Assembly: GCA_013001595.1 (NCBI GenBank)
Contig: JABDMH010000093.1
Span: 144,357 to 208,356 of the forward strand
DNA: 64,000 nt
Source: Saprospiraceae bacterium
GTDB lineage: Bacteria; Bacteroidota; Bacteroidia; Chitinophagales; Saprospiraceae
Reading direction: 5' to 3'
The position numbers were made by a program, and so were the translations under genes. Below the pieces are notes generated by a model, which was not told the DNA's origin, did no database searches, and saw only the letters and a program-made list of their open reading frames with translations. Positions 9,162-17,951 of the stretch are shown here, in pieces; the stretch's first letter is position 1, and every line of letters starts with the position of its first letter.

Positions 9162-10490
9162 CTATTCACGATCATTCTTAAACCACAGATCGCGTTGAGG
9201 AAATGGTATGGTAACTCCATATTCGGTAAATAGTGAGCTAATCATAAATCGAACATCACTCATCACGTTTTCTATATCCATCAGATGATATGACCAAAAG
9301 AATACTTCGAAATCAAGTGACGAATCACCAAAATCTTTGAATCTGACAAATGGCGCCGGAACAGTGGAGATGGAATCACTTTTCGCTACTGCTCTGAGCA
9401 ACAGACTTTTCACAAGATTTACATCGGATCCATAAGCTACCCCAACAGAAATGGAAAAGCGCACTTTGCGATCGCTTTCTGTCCAATTGATGATTTGGTC
9501 AGAGACCAATTTGGAGTTGGGTACAATCAACGTGGTATCATTTCGTCCGTGAATAGTGGAAGTCCTTAGGCCGATTTTTTGGATTTCACCGATGTGATCG
9601 TTCACATCAACAATGTCATGAACCTCCACTGTACGATCTGACAGCAGGATTATTCCGGAAATCAGATCACGGAAAACATCTTGCATTCCTAGACCAACAC
9701 CCACCAACAAGGCTGCAATACCACCCCATAAGACGGTTAATTTAATCCCGAAATTGTCAATAATGACAAAGAGGGCTATAACATAGATGAAGTAGATGAC
9801 CAGTTGGTTGATGGCAAATCGCTTCCCTGAATCGATTTCATTCTTTCGGTAGTAAGAAAAGAGAATCAATTGGGTGACGATCCATGCCATTAACCTTGCC
9901 GAAAGGAATATTAATATGGCAATTAAAACACCACGGACCTTCAAGATAAAAATGTCATCCTTAATGGGGATTTGTAACAAGGGTTTGTTCAGGTCAAATG
10001 CCGAAATGATCACAATGGCTGCTATGGTATACAGTATATATTGTACAGTGCTCGCCGCCCTTGATGGAGCGTCAAGATCCGACATCGAAGAGGGTCCCCG
10101 AGTCAACTCAAACTGTTTGTGCAAAATGTTGTTGGCTATCCAGTCAAGCGTTTGTGCCAATTGGAAAATGATGAGACCTAAAATAAGACTGGAGATCTTG
10201 AAAGTGAAGGTCTCAGACTTATTGAGAATGAGGTCTAGATCAAAGGACTCTAGGAATGCAATGACGGCGATGGCACCGAAGATTCTTTTCAAGGCTGAGT
10301 CAATGCCCAGATCGACCGAGTCAACATCTTGCTTGTCAAAATATGTAAAGGCCAAAACCAAACAGATGCGATAGGTGGCGTAGATAAGTAGTAGTGAAAA
10401 AAGCAGGTAGATCACTTGGTGCCACCAAAAGGTAAATCCTGCAAATTCGAGAAAGGTTTGGTCCAAGATGTTGAGAAGGTCCATTCGCAA
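9162..10490 (-). CDS. MscS family mechanosensitive ion channel
   Basis: A 442-residue inner-membrane channel that opens under membrane tension to release solutes in hypo-osmotic shock. About five hydrophobic segments cover residues 1-270. The pore-lining helix is glycine/alanine-rich (GGIAALLVGVGLGMQDVFRD) and is followed by the cytoplasmic beta domain (DIVDVNDHIGEIQKIGLRTS, then TLIVPNSKLVSDQIINW) and the alpha/beta domain up to VTIPFPQRDLWF, a typical MscS C-terminus. The extra N-terminal helices place it in the medium-sized MscS class. An alternative ATG lies two codons in (10484). It follows rsmG on the same strand. Confidence 0.93.
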   Translation of the reverse strand: MRMDLLNILDQTFLEFAGFTFWWHQVIYLLFSLLLIYATYRICLVLAFTYFDKQDVDSVDLGIDSALKRIFGAIAVIAFLESFDLDLILNKSETFTFKISSLILGLIIFQLAQTLDWIANNILHKQFELTRGPSSMSDLDAPSRAASTVQYILYTIAAIVIISAFDLNKPLLQIPIKDDIFILKVRGVLIAILIFLSARLMAWIVTQLILFSYYRKNEIDSGKRFAINQLVIYFIYVIALFVIIDNFGIKLTVLWGGIAALLVGVGLGMQDVFRDLISGIILLSDRTVEVHDIVDVNDHIGEIQKIGLRTSTIHGRNDTTLIVPNSKLVSDQIINWTESDRKVRFSISVGVAYGSDVNLVKSLLLRAVAKSDSISTVPAPFVRFKDFGDSSLDFEVFFWSYHLMDIENVMSDVRFMISSLFTEYGVTIPFPQRDLWFKNDRE

Positions 10491-10570
10491 GGTTTTGCCA
10501 AAGTAAGTTGCTAAAAGATAATGACAATGTCTGATGTCCCATTATCCGCACTGTCCCCTATTGTGCAAAT

Positions 10571-11191
10571 TTAGCGTATACTAACGATCTTCTTGGTAGT
10601 GAAATAGGGTTCGACAAAATTGTCTGAGATGTCGAATACCTGAAACTTTCTGGGAGATAGGAAAGCCAATTCTTGTGTCAAATCTCCCCCTTTTAATAAA
10701 TCTATCTGAGTTTGATCAGTAGTCAAATGTTTCATCCAGGAAAGCAGTTGTTTTGTATTGGAGACAGCCCTACAAACGATGTGATCGAAAGTACCGATCA
10801 AATCTTCCGCACGAATATGCAACGCATCGACGTTCGTCAACCCGAGCTTTGATGCTATTTGCTGCACAATCCTAATTTTTTTTCGAGAGCCGTCAATCAG
10901 AGTGAAGTGGTTATCCGGAAAACATACGGCCAGTGGTATTCCAGGAAACCCTCCACCTGTGCCCAGATCCAGTATCCTTTGGCCAGAAGAGGGTACCAAA
11001 AAAGAATGTAGCGAGAGGCTGTGCAATATATGATGCAGATAGATTTGATTTATGTCTTTGCGAGATATTACATTCACCTCTGCATTGAAAGTACGATACA
11101 GTGGTCCTAGGTTTGTCATCTGATCTCGCATAGATTCTGATAAATCAGGAAAGTACTTCCATATGATTTCGGGTCCCGTGGATGTTACCAT
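10571..11191 (-). CDS. rsmG: 16S rRNA (guanine-527-N7)-methyltransferase
   Basis: Methylates N7 of G527 in 16S rRNA using S-adenosylmethionine. The 206-residue product contains VNVISRKDINQIYLHHILHSL, the SAM-binding loop ILDLGTGGGFPGIPLA, and KIRIVQQIASKLGL, all typical of RsmG/GidB. The frame is open up to 11272, but the extra residues are not RsmG-like. The ATG at 11191 places the conserved IIWKYFPDLS near the N-terminus as in relatives, and overlaps the end of the upstream glycosyltransferase gene by 7 nt. A start at 11212 is also possible. Confidence 0.93.
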   Translation of the reverse strand: MVTSTGPEIIWKYFPDLSESMRDQMTNLGPLYRTFNAEVNVISRKDINQIYLHHILHSLSLHSFLVPSSGQRILDLGTGGGFPGIPLAVCFPDNHFTLIDGSRKKIRIVQQIASKLGLTNVDALHIRAEDLIGTFDHIVCRAVSNTKQLLSWMKHLTTDQTQIDLLKGGDLTQELAFLSPRKFQVFDISDNFVEPYFTTKKIVSIR

Positions 11192-12276
11192 TTCTGTGGT
11201 GTTTTCAGGCATAAAAAGATGCCAACGATGGGATAATAAAGAATAAATGCGGCATCCAATGCAGGTATCCAAGGTAGTTCCCTACCGTCGATACTGGGCA
11301 TTAATTGGTATGATCTATATAAAACCACGACCTGTCTGCACAGATAACAGACTATCGCAATTCCGATATGCCCTTGCATGGCCAACAAGATGATTATGAG
11401 ATAATGTAGCCATTGACTTCCAGCATACAGCAAAAGCAGGATTTTATCTTGCCATTTATAGTGCCAACTTACCGAAACATGACGCCTCTTTTGCTTTAAG
11501 AAGGCACTGATTTTATTAGTACTATGTGAGTACATGTACGCACTCTTTGAGTGTACCAGCCATATTTTATGGGATGCTGTGAGACTATTGATCAGGAGAT
11601 CGTCATCTCCGCTGATATAAGGATTTTTCTTTTCTTTAAAACGAGTAAAAATCTCGGTGGATAAAACCATATTACGACCTACTCCCATCAAGGGAGCCCT
11701 ACTCACGGCTGAAGAACCATAGTGAAAGTACGTCAGTCCCGCCTCAAATCGACTGAAAGCATTTATGAATCCAGGCTGTTGAAAGAATGGCCCTACTCCT
11801 AGTGAAACACTATAACCAGTAAAAATGGGAGCCATCATGTGAGCAAGCCATTGGTCTGATGCTGGCTTACAATCTGCATCTGTAAGAGCAATTAGATCAT
11901 AGGAAGCAACCTTAACACCATGGACCAGGGCGGCTTTCTTACCACTTAATCCCTTCGGCGTCTTCTCAATGCGTAAATGCGGATAAGTCTTGCACAAATC
12001 GAGCAGCAAACTTGGTGTCTCGTCGGTGGAGTTGTCATCCACTACAATCACCTCAAATCGACGATATGCTTGACCTAAGATGTGAGGAAGATTGCTCCTT
12101 AGGTGTGCAGCCGCATTTCGGGCACAGATGATCACACTGACAGCTGGTCCAGATACGATCGGTGCAAGTACCTTTGCTTTATTAAGCTTTCCAAAGCTAT
12201 ATAGCCAAAAATATAGTTGTGCAGTCGTCACAAAAACCAGCAATATAGACAGTAAGCGAACAGTCGTATCATGCAT
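11185..12276 (-). CDS. Membrane-anchored family 2 glycosyltransferase
   Basis: A 363-residue processive-type GT2 enzyme that transfers sugar from a nucleotide donor. It has one N-terminal helix (about 8-28), a GT-A domain (VSVIICARNAAAH; VVDDNSTDETPS; LTDADCKPASD, the metal-binding DxD region) and, after KQKRRHVSVSWHY (a QxxRW-like acceptor motif), two or three C-terminal helices (about 285-355). Substrate and product cannot be told from sequence; a lipid or surface-glycan acceptor is likely. It overlaps rsmG by 7 nt, so the two are translationally coupled. Confidence 0.88.
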   Translation of the reverse strand: MHDTTVRLLSILLVFVTTAQLYFWLYSFGKLNKAKVLAPIVSGPAVSVIICARNAAAHLRSNLPHILGQAYRRFEVIVVDDNSTDETPSLLLDLCKTYPHLRIEKTPKGLSGKKAALVHGVKVASYDLIALTDADCKPASDQWLAHMMAPIFTGYSVSLGVGPFFQQPGFINAFSRFEAGLTYFHYGSSAVSRAPLMGVGRNMVLSTEIFTRFKEKKNPYISGDDDLLINSLTASHKIWLVHSKSAYMYSHSTNKISAFLKQKRRHVSVSWHYKWQDKILLLLYAGSQWLHYLIIILLAMQGHIGIAIVCYLCRQVVVLYRSYQLMPSIDGRELPWIPALDAAFILYYPIVGIFLCLKTPQKW

Positions 12277-12370
12277 TTATGCTGCAATTGTAATAAATTG
12301 TCGGCAATCTGAGTCTTAGCCTATAAACACTGGACTGCCGGTATGTATCTTGAGCGATTGAAGGAAAAAC

Positions 12371-13711
12371 ATGTATAATACAGTCAAGTCTTTCATTGTG
12401 GTCTTGCTCATCTCGTTCGGATGTGGTCTGAAGGCTCAGATGCTTCACGTAGATGGCCAGGAATTCATCGTCAATGGTATCAATATACCATGGAGATATT
12501 TTGGTTTAGATTTTGGCACCTCTGTCAGGCAAGTGAACTACGACACTTCTTTTTTCGATCGCACTTTTGCAAAGTTGCAGGAGAATGGTGTGAATGCGAT
12601 ACGCATGTGGATCCACTGCGATGGTCGACATTCGCCCATTGTCGATAGGGAGGGAATAGTAAAGGGTTTGCCCCGAAATTTTCTTGATGACATAGATGAT
12701 TTTTTTGAAAGAGCGGCCAAATATGATCTACTGGTGATGCCCGTGCTATGGACTTTTGAAATGGTTGATAAGGGCAAGATTGAGCTAATACGGGATCCGC
12801 ATAAAACACAGACGTACATTGATCAGGCATTGGTACCTATGCTGGAGCGCACAAGGCGGCATTGTAACATTTTAGCTTGGGAGGTGATCAACGAACCAGA
12901 ATGGGCGATGGACATACCTTTTGCCGGCACTACAAAACATACGGTAAAGGCTGGTGAAATGCAACGTTTCGTAGGTCAGGTTGCCGAAGCAATTCATTCA
13001 CATTCCCCACACAAAGTGACTGTGGGAACAGCAGGACTGCGGTTTCTCACAGACATGCACCTTTTTTCCAAGAACTACTGGCACGACATTGAATTGCAGG
13101 CTCAAAATACCCACTGCAAAGGTGCATATCTTGACTTTTATTCGGTGCATTACTACAAATGGAAATTGGAAACACTCTCGCCCTTTCGACAACCCTTGAA
13201 CTCCATGGGTCTCAGCAAACCGGTACTACTTTCTGAATTTAGCCTAGCCAAGAATCGAGATCCAGTTGAATTGATGCAACTCGCTCTTGACAACGGATAC
13301 ACAGGAATCATGCCTTGGTCGATGATGGCCAATGATGGTCTGGCAAAATGGGATGATTTCAGAGACCATATGAGGCATATATCAAATGAGCATTCAGACA
13401 AAATGAAAATCTCCTCAGATTGTTGGTCTGAAGCGGTGACGAATTATTACGCCAGCTGTCTAATCTATCCTAATCCGGCGGAAAACCAACTGATTCTTGA
13501 GCACAATCAGCCCGATGTTACAGCTACCAGAGTGGACATCATTTCTTGGCATGGAAGGCGTGTCATAAGTCGCTCCAACTTAGCAGCTGGTCCTGTGCAT
13601 CTGGACGTTAGCTCATTGGCTTCGGGCATGTATATTTTGCAAGTGAGTGCGCAAGGGCCGGATGACATACTGCGTGTGGTAAACAGACAGAAGTTTATGA
13701 TTGCTCGTTGA
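12371..13711 (+). CDS. Glycoside hydrolase family 5-like mannanase with T9SS sorting domain
   Basis: A secreted 446-residue GH5-type (beta-mannanase-like) enzyme. The signal peptide is about 1-23. The TIM barrel (about 25-345) has the acid/base in EVINEP (Glu175) and the probable nucleophile in LLSEFS (Glu289), with the conserved HYYKW and MPWSMM barrel-end motifs. Residues about 362-446 form a type A T9SS sorting domain (SCLIYPNPAENQL ... SGMYILQVSAQ ... RQKFMIAR), so it is probably exported to the cell surface. The exact substrate (mannan or other beta-glycan) is inferred from family resemblance only. Its 3' end overlaps the convergent MtfA-like gene by 17 bp. Confidence 0.9.
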   Translation: MYNTVKSFIVVLLISFGCGLKAQMLHVDGQEFIVNGINIPWRYFGLDFGTSVRQVNYDTSFFDRTFAKLQENGVNAIRMWIHCDGRHSPIVDREGIVKGLPRNFLDDIDDFFERAAKYDLLVMPVLWTFEMVDKGKIELIRDPHKTQTYIDQALVPMLERTRRHCNILAWEVINEPEWAMDIPFAGTTKHTVKAGEMQRFVGQVAEAIHSHSPHKVTVGTAGLRFLTDMHLFSKNYWHDIELQAQNTHCKGAYLDFYSVHYYKWKLETLSPFRQPLNSMGLSKPVLLSEFSLAKNRDPVELMQLALDNGYTGIMPWSMMANDGLAKWDDFRDHMRHISNEHSDKMKISSDCWSEAVTNYYASCLIYPNPAENQLILEHNQPDVTATRVDIISWHGRRVISRSNLAAGPVHLDVSSLASGMYILQVSAQGPDDILRVVNRQKFMIAR

Positions 13712-14543
13712 TGCGAACAATTGGATCTATCCCAAAAAAATCACTCATGCGCTCGTATGACTCTTCAAGATGCATTTTGAAACGCACGGGAAATGTAAAG
13801 AAGTACGTGGTGGCTACAGCTTCCCAATGAACGAATGGCTCTGGTAAACCAATATACTCAACGACTACCTCGTTCTTAAATCCACTGATATCGGGCAGCA
13901 GTTCCAGGTCCAAATTGAATTCGGGCGCATCATTGATAAACACGATCTTGGCGCATTCATACATAGCTGTATTAAAGTACTGCTGGGGAGATCGAAAAGC
14001 CTTCATGAAATGATCGGCACAGAACAACATGACTTTGTCTTGCACGTAGAGTTCGGAGACATGTAGATGCTTGGGATGCTGTGGCGTGGGAAACGGATGG
14101 CGATAGATCACAATATTGGAGAAATCAACAAATTTCTGATGCCAATCAGGCTGAAAAGCAGTAAGAATATGTGCATTGGCGGCAACCACGACCTTGAGGT
14201 CTTCTGGAATTCGCTCAAAACCCTGCGGCATAAAAGTGGCGGTGTTCAGGTATATGCTCACGGCGTTTTCAAAGGCTGTCCTTTGCTGATCGTCCATTAG
14301 TCGATAGGTAGGTAAATGATCCTTTATGAATCTAAGCATACCTTTCGGCAACTTGAGTGGATGTTTTTTTACATACCACCGATCTATTTCTGGATGTAGT
14401 ACATAGACTGCTGCTACGCCAATGACTAATGGAATCAACCAAAAAGAATATTCTCGATAGCCCCAACCATAACTGACCAACAATACAAGTCCTGTCAATA
14501 GTAGTAGAGGAGCAAGAATCCATTTTGATAATATCATAGCCAT
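13695..14543 (-). CDS. MtfA-like zinc-peptidase-family protein with lost HExxH motif
   Basis: A 282-residue protein with two N-terminal membrane helices (about 8-26 and 32-50) and a soluble domain resembling MtfA/DUF980 zinc-dependent peptidases, with LPTYRLMDDQQRTAFENAV, GFERIPEDLKVVVAANAHIL and the strand IVIYRHPFPTP. Where family members have the zinc motif HExxH, this protein reads YECAK (Tyr195-Glu196), so both zinc-binding histidines are replaced. It is probably a pseudoenzyme. The function is unknown. It overlaps the end of the convergent GH5 gene by 17 bp. Confidence 0.78.
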   Translation of the reverse strand: MAMILSKWILAPLLLLTGLVLLVSYGWGYREYSFWLIPLVIGVAAVYVLHPEIDRWYVKKHPLKLPKGMLRFIKDHLPTYRLMDDQQRTAFENAVSIYLNTATFMPQGFERIPEDLKVVVAANAHILTAFQPDWHQKFVDFSNIVIYRHPFPTPQHPKHLHVSELYVQDKVMLFCADHFMKAFRSPQQYFNTAMYECAKIVFINDAPEFNLDLELLPDISGFKNEVVVEYIGLPEPFVHWEAVATTYFFTFPVRFKMHLEESYERMSDFFGIDPIVRINEQS

Positions 14544-14635
14544 TGCGATGGAGATTAAAATTAACGATCAATTCTTTGTCGAATTCGAAAAAGAGCATAA
14601 ATTTGCAATCCCCTCAAAATCAGGGGGTGTTGAAT

Positions 14636-14708
14636 GGTACCTTAGCTCAGTTGGTAGAGCACAGGACTGAAAATCCTGGTGTCCCTGGTTCGATTCCTGG
14701 AGGTACCA
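14636..14708 (+). tRNA. tRNA-Phe (GAA)
   Basis: A full 73-nt cloverleaf: acceptor stem GGTACCT/AGGTACC, D-arm with GCTC..GAGC, anticodon stem CAGGA/TCCTG enclosing a 7-nt loop with anticodon GAA, and T-arm CCTGG-TTCGATT-CCTGG. The discriminator is A. CCA is not fully encoded (ACA follows). Confidence 0.97.
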
Positions 14709-14728
14709 CATCTTAAGCATTTTATGGA

Positions 14729-14760
14729 AGACTGGACACTAGATTCGGTCTTTCTTTTTT
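14729..14760 (+). terminator. Probable terminator after tRNA-Phe
   Basis: Stem AGACTG / CGGTCT (one U-G pair) with an 11-nt loop, followed by TTCTTTTTT, 20 nt after the tRNA. The short stem makes this moderate. Confidence 0.5.
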
Positions 14761-14867
14761 AAACACTTCTGACACATTCTGATTTAGATCGCGCCATTAT
14801 ACTCCTAAAGCCAAGGATCAACTGTCGTGCCAAGTTTGCTTATACACATGTCAGAATATTTATATAT

Positions 14868-15377
14868 TTGGCCATGCACATCAAAGCTTTTCTTTCCAGT
14901 TCCTTTGGCCATATCCGTATTGAGATTAGTGAAAATGGATTGCGCTCACTTTCCTTTGTAAAGGATCTCCCAGATGATGTTGGTGACAATCCTCCAGGTG
15001 CGGTACCATACATTCGACAAATTGAGGAGTATTTAGAAGGTGATCGGACCAGCTTCGATCTGGAGATCGACTGGTCAGGTGTTCCACCATTTCACCAACA
15101 AGTGCTCAAGATGGTTCGTACCATTCCTTACGGTAAGACACGAACCTATAAACAATTAGCCATGGTCTTAGGGAAGCCCGGTGCAATTCGAGCCGTTGGA
15201 CAAGCCAACGGAAGAAATCCCATAGCCCTCGTTGTTCCCTGCCATCGAGTTTTGGGTACGAATGGTCAACTTACAGGCTATGCTTATGGTCTTGAGCTCA
15301 AGAGACAGCTGTTGGAATTGGAAAACCCCCAAGCTTTTCATCACCAGATTGCTATGTTTGAAGAAGCCGTTCTATAG
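14868..15377 (+). CDS. ogt: Methylated-DNA--protein-cysteine methyltransferase
   Basis: Suicide repair protein that takes the alkyl group from O6-alkylguanine onto its own cysteine. Its 169 residues comprise a small N-terminal domain (about 1-70) and the catalytic DNA-binding domain (IPYGKTRTYKQLA, the RAVGQANGRNP recognition helix, and the PCHRV active site with Cys125). Its length matches Ogt-type enzymes without an Ada regulatory domain. It stands alone, convergent with apaG. A second Met at 14874 could also be the start. Confidence 0.93.
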   Translation: MAMHIKAFLSSSFGHIRIEISENGLRSLSFVKDLPDDVGDNPPGAVPYIRQIEEYLEGDRTSFDLEIDWSGVPPFHQQVLKMVRTIPYGKTRTYKQLAMVLGKPGAIRAVGQANGRNPIALVVPCHRVLGTNGQLTGYAYGLELKRQLLELENPQAFHHQIAMFEEAVL

Positions 15378-15414
15378 CCTTTCTTCGTTTGATTGGGCCG
15401 ACGAACAGATGATG

Positions 15415-15801
15415 TCAATTGTATTTGAAGGCAGCAACGAGTTCGAAAGCTGGAATTTGGACATCAAAGGTGCCCTCATCGCTTAATCTTTTCATCAGGT
15501 AGCTACCCTGCATTCGTCCGATCGCCGTGGTTAGTGGGCACCAAGAGCTATACTCATGAATTTGACCTGGATGTAGTATGGGTTGCTTGCCAATGACACC
15601 ATCACCCTGAACTTCCTTTAGCTCACCATGAGCATCTCGAATGAGCCAATGTCTTTTCAACAACTGGACAGTATATTCGCTCAGATTTTCGATCACGATG
15701 TGATAAGAGAATAGGTACTTATGATCCAGTGGATTGGAGTGTTGGGGCTCATATTTCGGAGTAACCGAAATTTTAATGCCTTGGGTAATGAGTACTTCCA
15801 T
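15415..15801 (-). CDS. apaG: ApaG family protein
   Basis: A 128-residue single-domain ApaG protein with a fibronectin-III-like beta fold (DUF525). Typical landmarks are IKISVTPKYEPQHS near the start, HWLIRDAHGELKEVQGDGVIGKQP (positions about 52-75) and SSWCPLTTAIGRMQGSY (about 86-102). The biochemical role is uncertain; it has been linked to cation efflux and to binding of pyrophosphate-containing ligands. It is last in a yicC-gmk-apaG run, 20 nt after gmk. Confidence 0.92.
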   Translation of the reverse strand: MEVLITQGIKISVTPKYEPQHSNPLDHKYLFSYHIVIENLSEYTVQLLKRHWLIRDAHGELKEVQGDGVIGKQPILHPGQIHEYSSWCPLTTAIGRMQGSYLMKRLSDEGTFDVQIPAFELVAAFKYN

Positions 15802-15821
15802 AATAAAACCTGTCTTCCATA

Positions 15822-16400
15822 CTAACTTACTAAAAAATCCTCAATGAGGAATTCAGCTTCCTTCAATGCGACATCCAGCAAGTCGTTTACAATTACCCTA
15901 TCAAACTTCTGCTCATAGGTCAGCTCGTGCCGGATCCTAGCCACTCTTTTATGGAGTGACGAAGGCGTTTCAGTTCCCCTTTTTTTCAAGCGGTCCATAA
16001 GAATTTGCAGGGACGGTGGCTTAACAAAGATGCTCAGACATTGGTCTCCAAAATGATCCTTAATGTCAACTGCACCTTTAACGTCGACATCAAAAATGAT
16101 GTGTTTCTGTAAATCCCAAATTCGCCGGATTTCGCTATGTAGCGTTCCATAGAACTGATTGGAATAGACCTCCTCCCACTCTAAAAAAGCTCTTTCTGTG
16201 ATCTTTTGTTGAAAAGTATCTCCATCCAAAAAATAGTAGTCCCTACCGTCGATCTCATCCTTGCGCATTGATCTGCTTGTGGCAGAAATTGAGAAGTCGA
16301 GATCCTCATTTACCTTGAGTAGATGTTTTACTATAGTGGTTTTGCCAGCCCCAGAAGGAGCCGTGAAAACGAATACTTTGCCCTGAATTTTCTTTTCCAT
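15822..16400 (-). CDS. gmk: Guanylate kinase
   Basis: Phosphorylates GMP to GDP with ATP. The 192-residue protein has the P-loop TAPSGAGKTT (about 13-22), the GMP-binding stretch TSRSMRKDEIDGRDYYFL, the second conserved block FLEWEEVYSNQFYGT, and DVDVKGAVDIK. Length and motifs are standard. It follows yicC by 34 nt, the common bacterial pairing. Confidence 0.96.
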   Translation of the reverse strand: MEKKIQGKVFVFTAPSGAGKTTIVKHLLKVNEDLDFSISATSRSMRKDEIDGRDYYFLDGDTFQQKITERAFLEWEEVYSNQFYGTLHSEIRRIWDLQKHIIFDVDVKGAVDIKDHFGDQCLSIFVKPPSLQILMDRLKKRGTETPSSLHKRVARIRHELTYEQKFDRVIVNDLLDVALKEAEFLIEDFLVS

Positions 16401-16434
16401 ATTGCTATGAAGAGTTCATAGGTTTTGGCTAAGG

Positions 16435-17310
16435 TCATACTACGTTAGCGAGTTGTTCCTTGATTTTCTCGAGCCCATCTTTCATCAGAACCACCCTCTT
16501 TTGAATATCCGACGAATATGCTTTAGCACCTAGGGTATTGATTTCCCTACCCATTTCTTGACTGATGAAGTTCAACTTCCTACCTTTCATTTCTTTTTCA
16601 GAATCCAGTTCTTCAAGGAAATAGTCACAATGTTGACTGAGTCTCACCTTTTCCTCTGTGATATCGATTTTCTCTAGATAGAAAAGTACTTCTTGTTCAA
16701 AGCGGTTTTCGTCTACGTTCTCTCTTTGTAAATATTCGTTGAGGTTGTTTGACATGCGCAAACGAACTTTTTCCACCCGGTCTGCTTCAAACTCAGCGAT
16801 CTGTGCTAGATTTTCTAATATGGTGCGAATTTGTTTGCGCAGGTCTTCCTCTGCAGAGGCGCCTTCCTCCCTTCGGTGAGCCATAAGTTGATCAATGGCG
16901 ACATCTAGAGATGCTGTAATCTCCTTCCACTCAGCTTCGGTAATAGGGTTGGCTGAAGTAGCCACAACTTCAGGCAACCTAATGATGGCACTGAGCATAT
17001 CGTTAGCGTTGAAGTTCAGGTCTTGACTTAAAGCCAACAACTGTTGATGATATTGGCTGAAAACAGCTTTATTGATGTTGTAAACCTCACCGCCAGCTTG
17101 ATTCTCGAAGGTAAAAGTAGCTTCAATCTTTCCTCGCAATAGGCGATCGTGGAGAATCTTTCGCAACTCCATCTCCTTTTCTTGAAAACCTGGAGGCACC
17201 TTGAGTCGCAAATCAATGAATTTACTATTCAACGTTTTCAGTTCGATCGCCACCGTTCTGTCTGCAAGGGTCGCAGCAGCTCTTCCATAACTGGTCATTG
17301 ACAACAGCAT
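16435..17310 (-). CDS. yicC: YicC family endoribonuclease
   Basis: A 291-residue YicC-type protein, a family with RNase activity on structured RNA in other bacteria. It has the N-terminal MTSYGRA motif, LKTLNSKFIDLRLKVPPGF (about 26-44) and the diagnostic C-terminal block GRKLNFISQEMGREINTLGAKA with DIQKRVVLMKDGLEKIKEQ. The product is full length. It is first in the yicC-gmk-apaG operon. Confidence 0.94.
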   Translation of the reverse strand: MLLSMTSYGRAAATLADRTVAIELKTLNSKFIDLRLKVPPGFQEKEMELRKILHDRLLRGKIEATFTFENQAGGEVYNINKAVFSQYHQQLLALSQDLNFNANDMLSAIIRLPEVVATSANPITEAEWKEITASLDVAIDQLMAHRREEGASAEEDLRKQIRTILENLAQIAEFEADRVEKVRLRMSNNLNEYLQRENVDENRFEQEVLFYLEKIDITEEKVRLSQHCDYFLEELDSEKEMKGRKLNFISQEMGREINTLGAKAYSSDIQKRVVLMKDGLEKIKEQLANVV

Positions 17311-17324
17311 ACTCTTCTTTTGAC

Positions 17325-17332
17325 CAAAGATA
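17325..17332 (-). promoter_or_regulatory. Candidate Bacteroidota -7 element of the yicC operon
   Basis: Minus-strand TATCTTTG, an exact match to TAnnTTTG, 15 nt before the yicC start codon, implying a very short leader. No -33 box at standard spacing. Confidence 0.4.
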
Positions 17333-17567
17333 AGTTTTGAGCGCGTTCAAGTATGTTTTCGACGCCACGAGCTGTGTGTTCTGACTAGCTGGATTCCGAG
17401 GCCCTCAATGCAAAATTCTGATTATCAGTCACATGAAATGATTCAAATCCAGCCCGCCTGGTTGAAAAAAGGTAACGGTTTATTTTTTTTTCTGAAATAA
17501 ATTACGAGCTTTGCCACTCTTCGAAAGAGCAAAAAATCAGTCGTAACTAGCTATAAACCAAAAGATA

Positions 17568-17864
17568 ATGAGAAAAGCTGACCTTGTAACAGCCATATCC
17601 GAAAAAACAGGCGTTCCGAAAGTCGACGTTTTGGTGACTTTAGAGTACTTCTTCACGGAGGTAAAGGATTCCTTGGCTGAAGGAGATAACGTCTATATAA
17701 GAGGATTTGGATCTTTTGTGATCAAGAAGCGAGCAAAGAAGATCGGACGGCACATCAAGAAAAATATAGCCATTGAAATTCCTGAGCATTACATTCCTTC
17801 GTTCAAGCCTGCTAAGATTTTTGTGGACCAAGTAAAAGACAATGTCAGTAAATTACCCGACTAA
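17568..17864 (+). CDS. HU/IHF family DNA-binding protein
   Basis: A small nucleoid protein of 98 residues that bends DNA as a dimer. The fold is complete: an N-terminal helical part (RKADLVTAISEKTGVPKVDV) and a beta-arm part (VYIRGFGSFVIKKRAKKIGRHIKKN) ending in the conserved IPEHYIPSFKPAKIF. It begins a plus-strand cluster with a TPR protein, a tiny basic protein and RNase E/G, an arrangement I associate with Bacteroidota genomes. Confidence 0.94.
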   Translation: MRKADLVTAISEKTGVPKVDVLVTLEYFFTEVKDSLAEGDNVYIRGFGSFVIKKRAKKIGRHIKKNIAIEIPEHYIPSFKPAKIFVDQVKDNVSKLPD

Positions 17865-17951
17865 GGAAACGGTCATATCTTATTGCACTCATCTGATCAC
17901 CCATTCTGAGACCTGGGCTACTCCTCCCTTAGCGGACATCCTCAAGTTTTA

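Noticed and set aside
9874..10374. 166-codon plus-strand frame
   Set aside because: Antisense to the MscS gene; no protein-like features.
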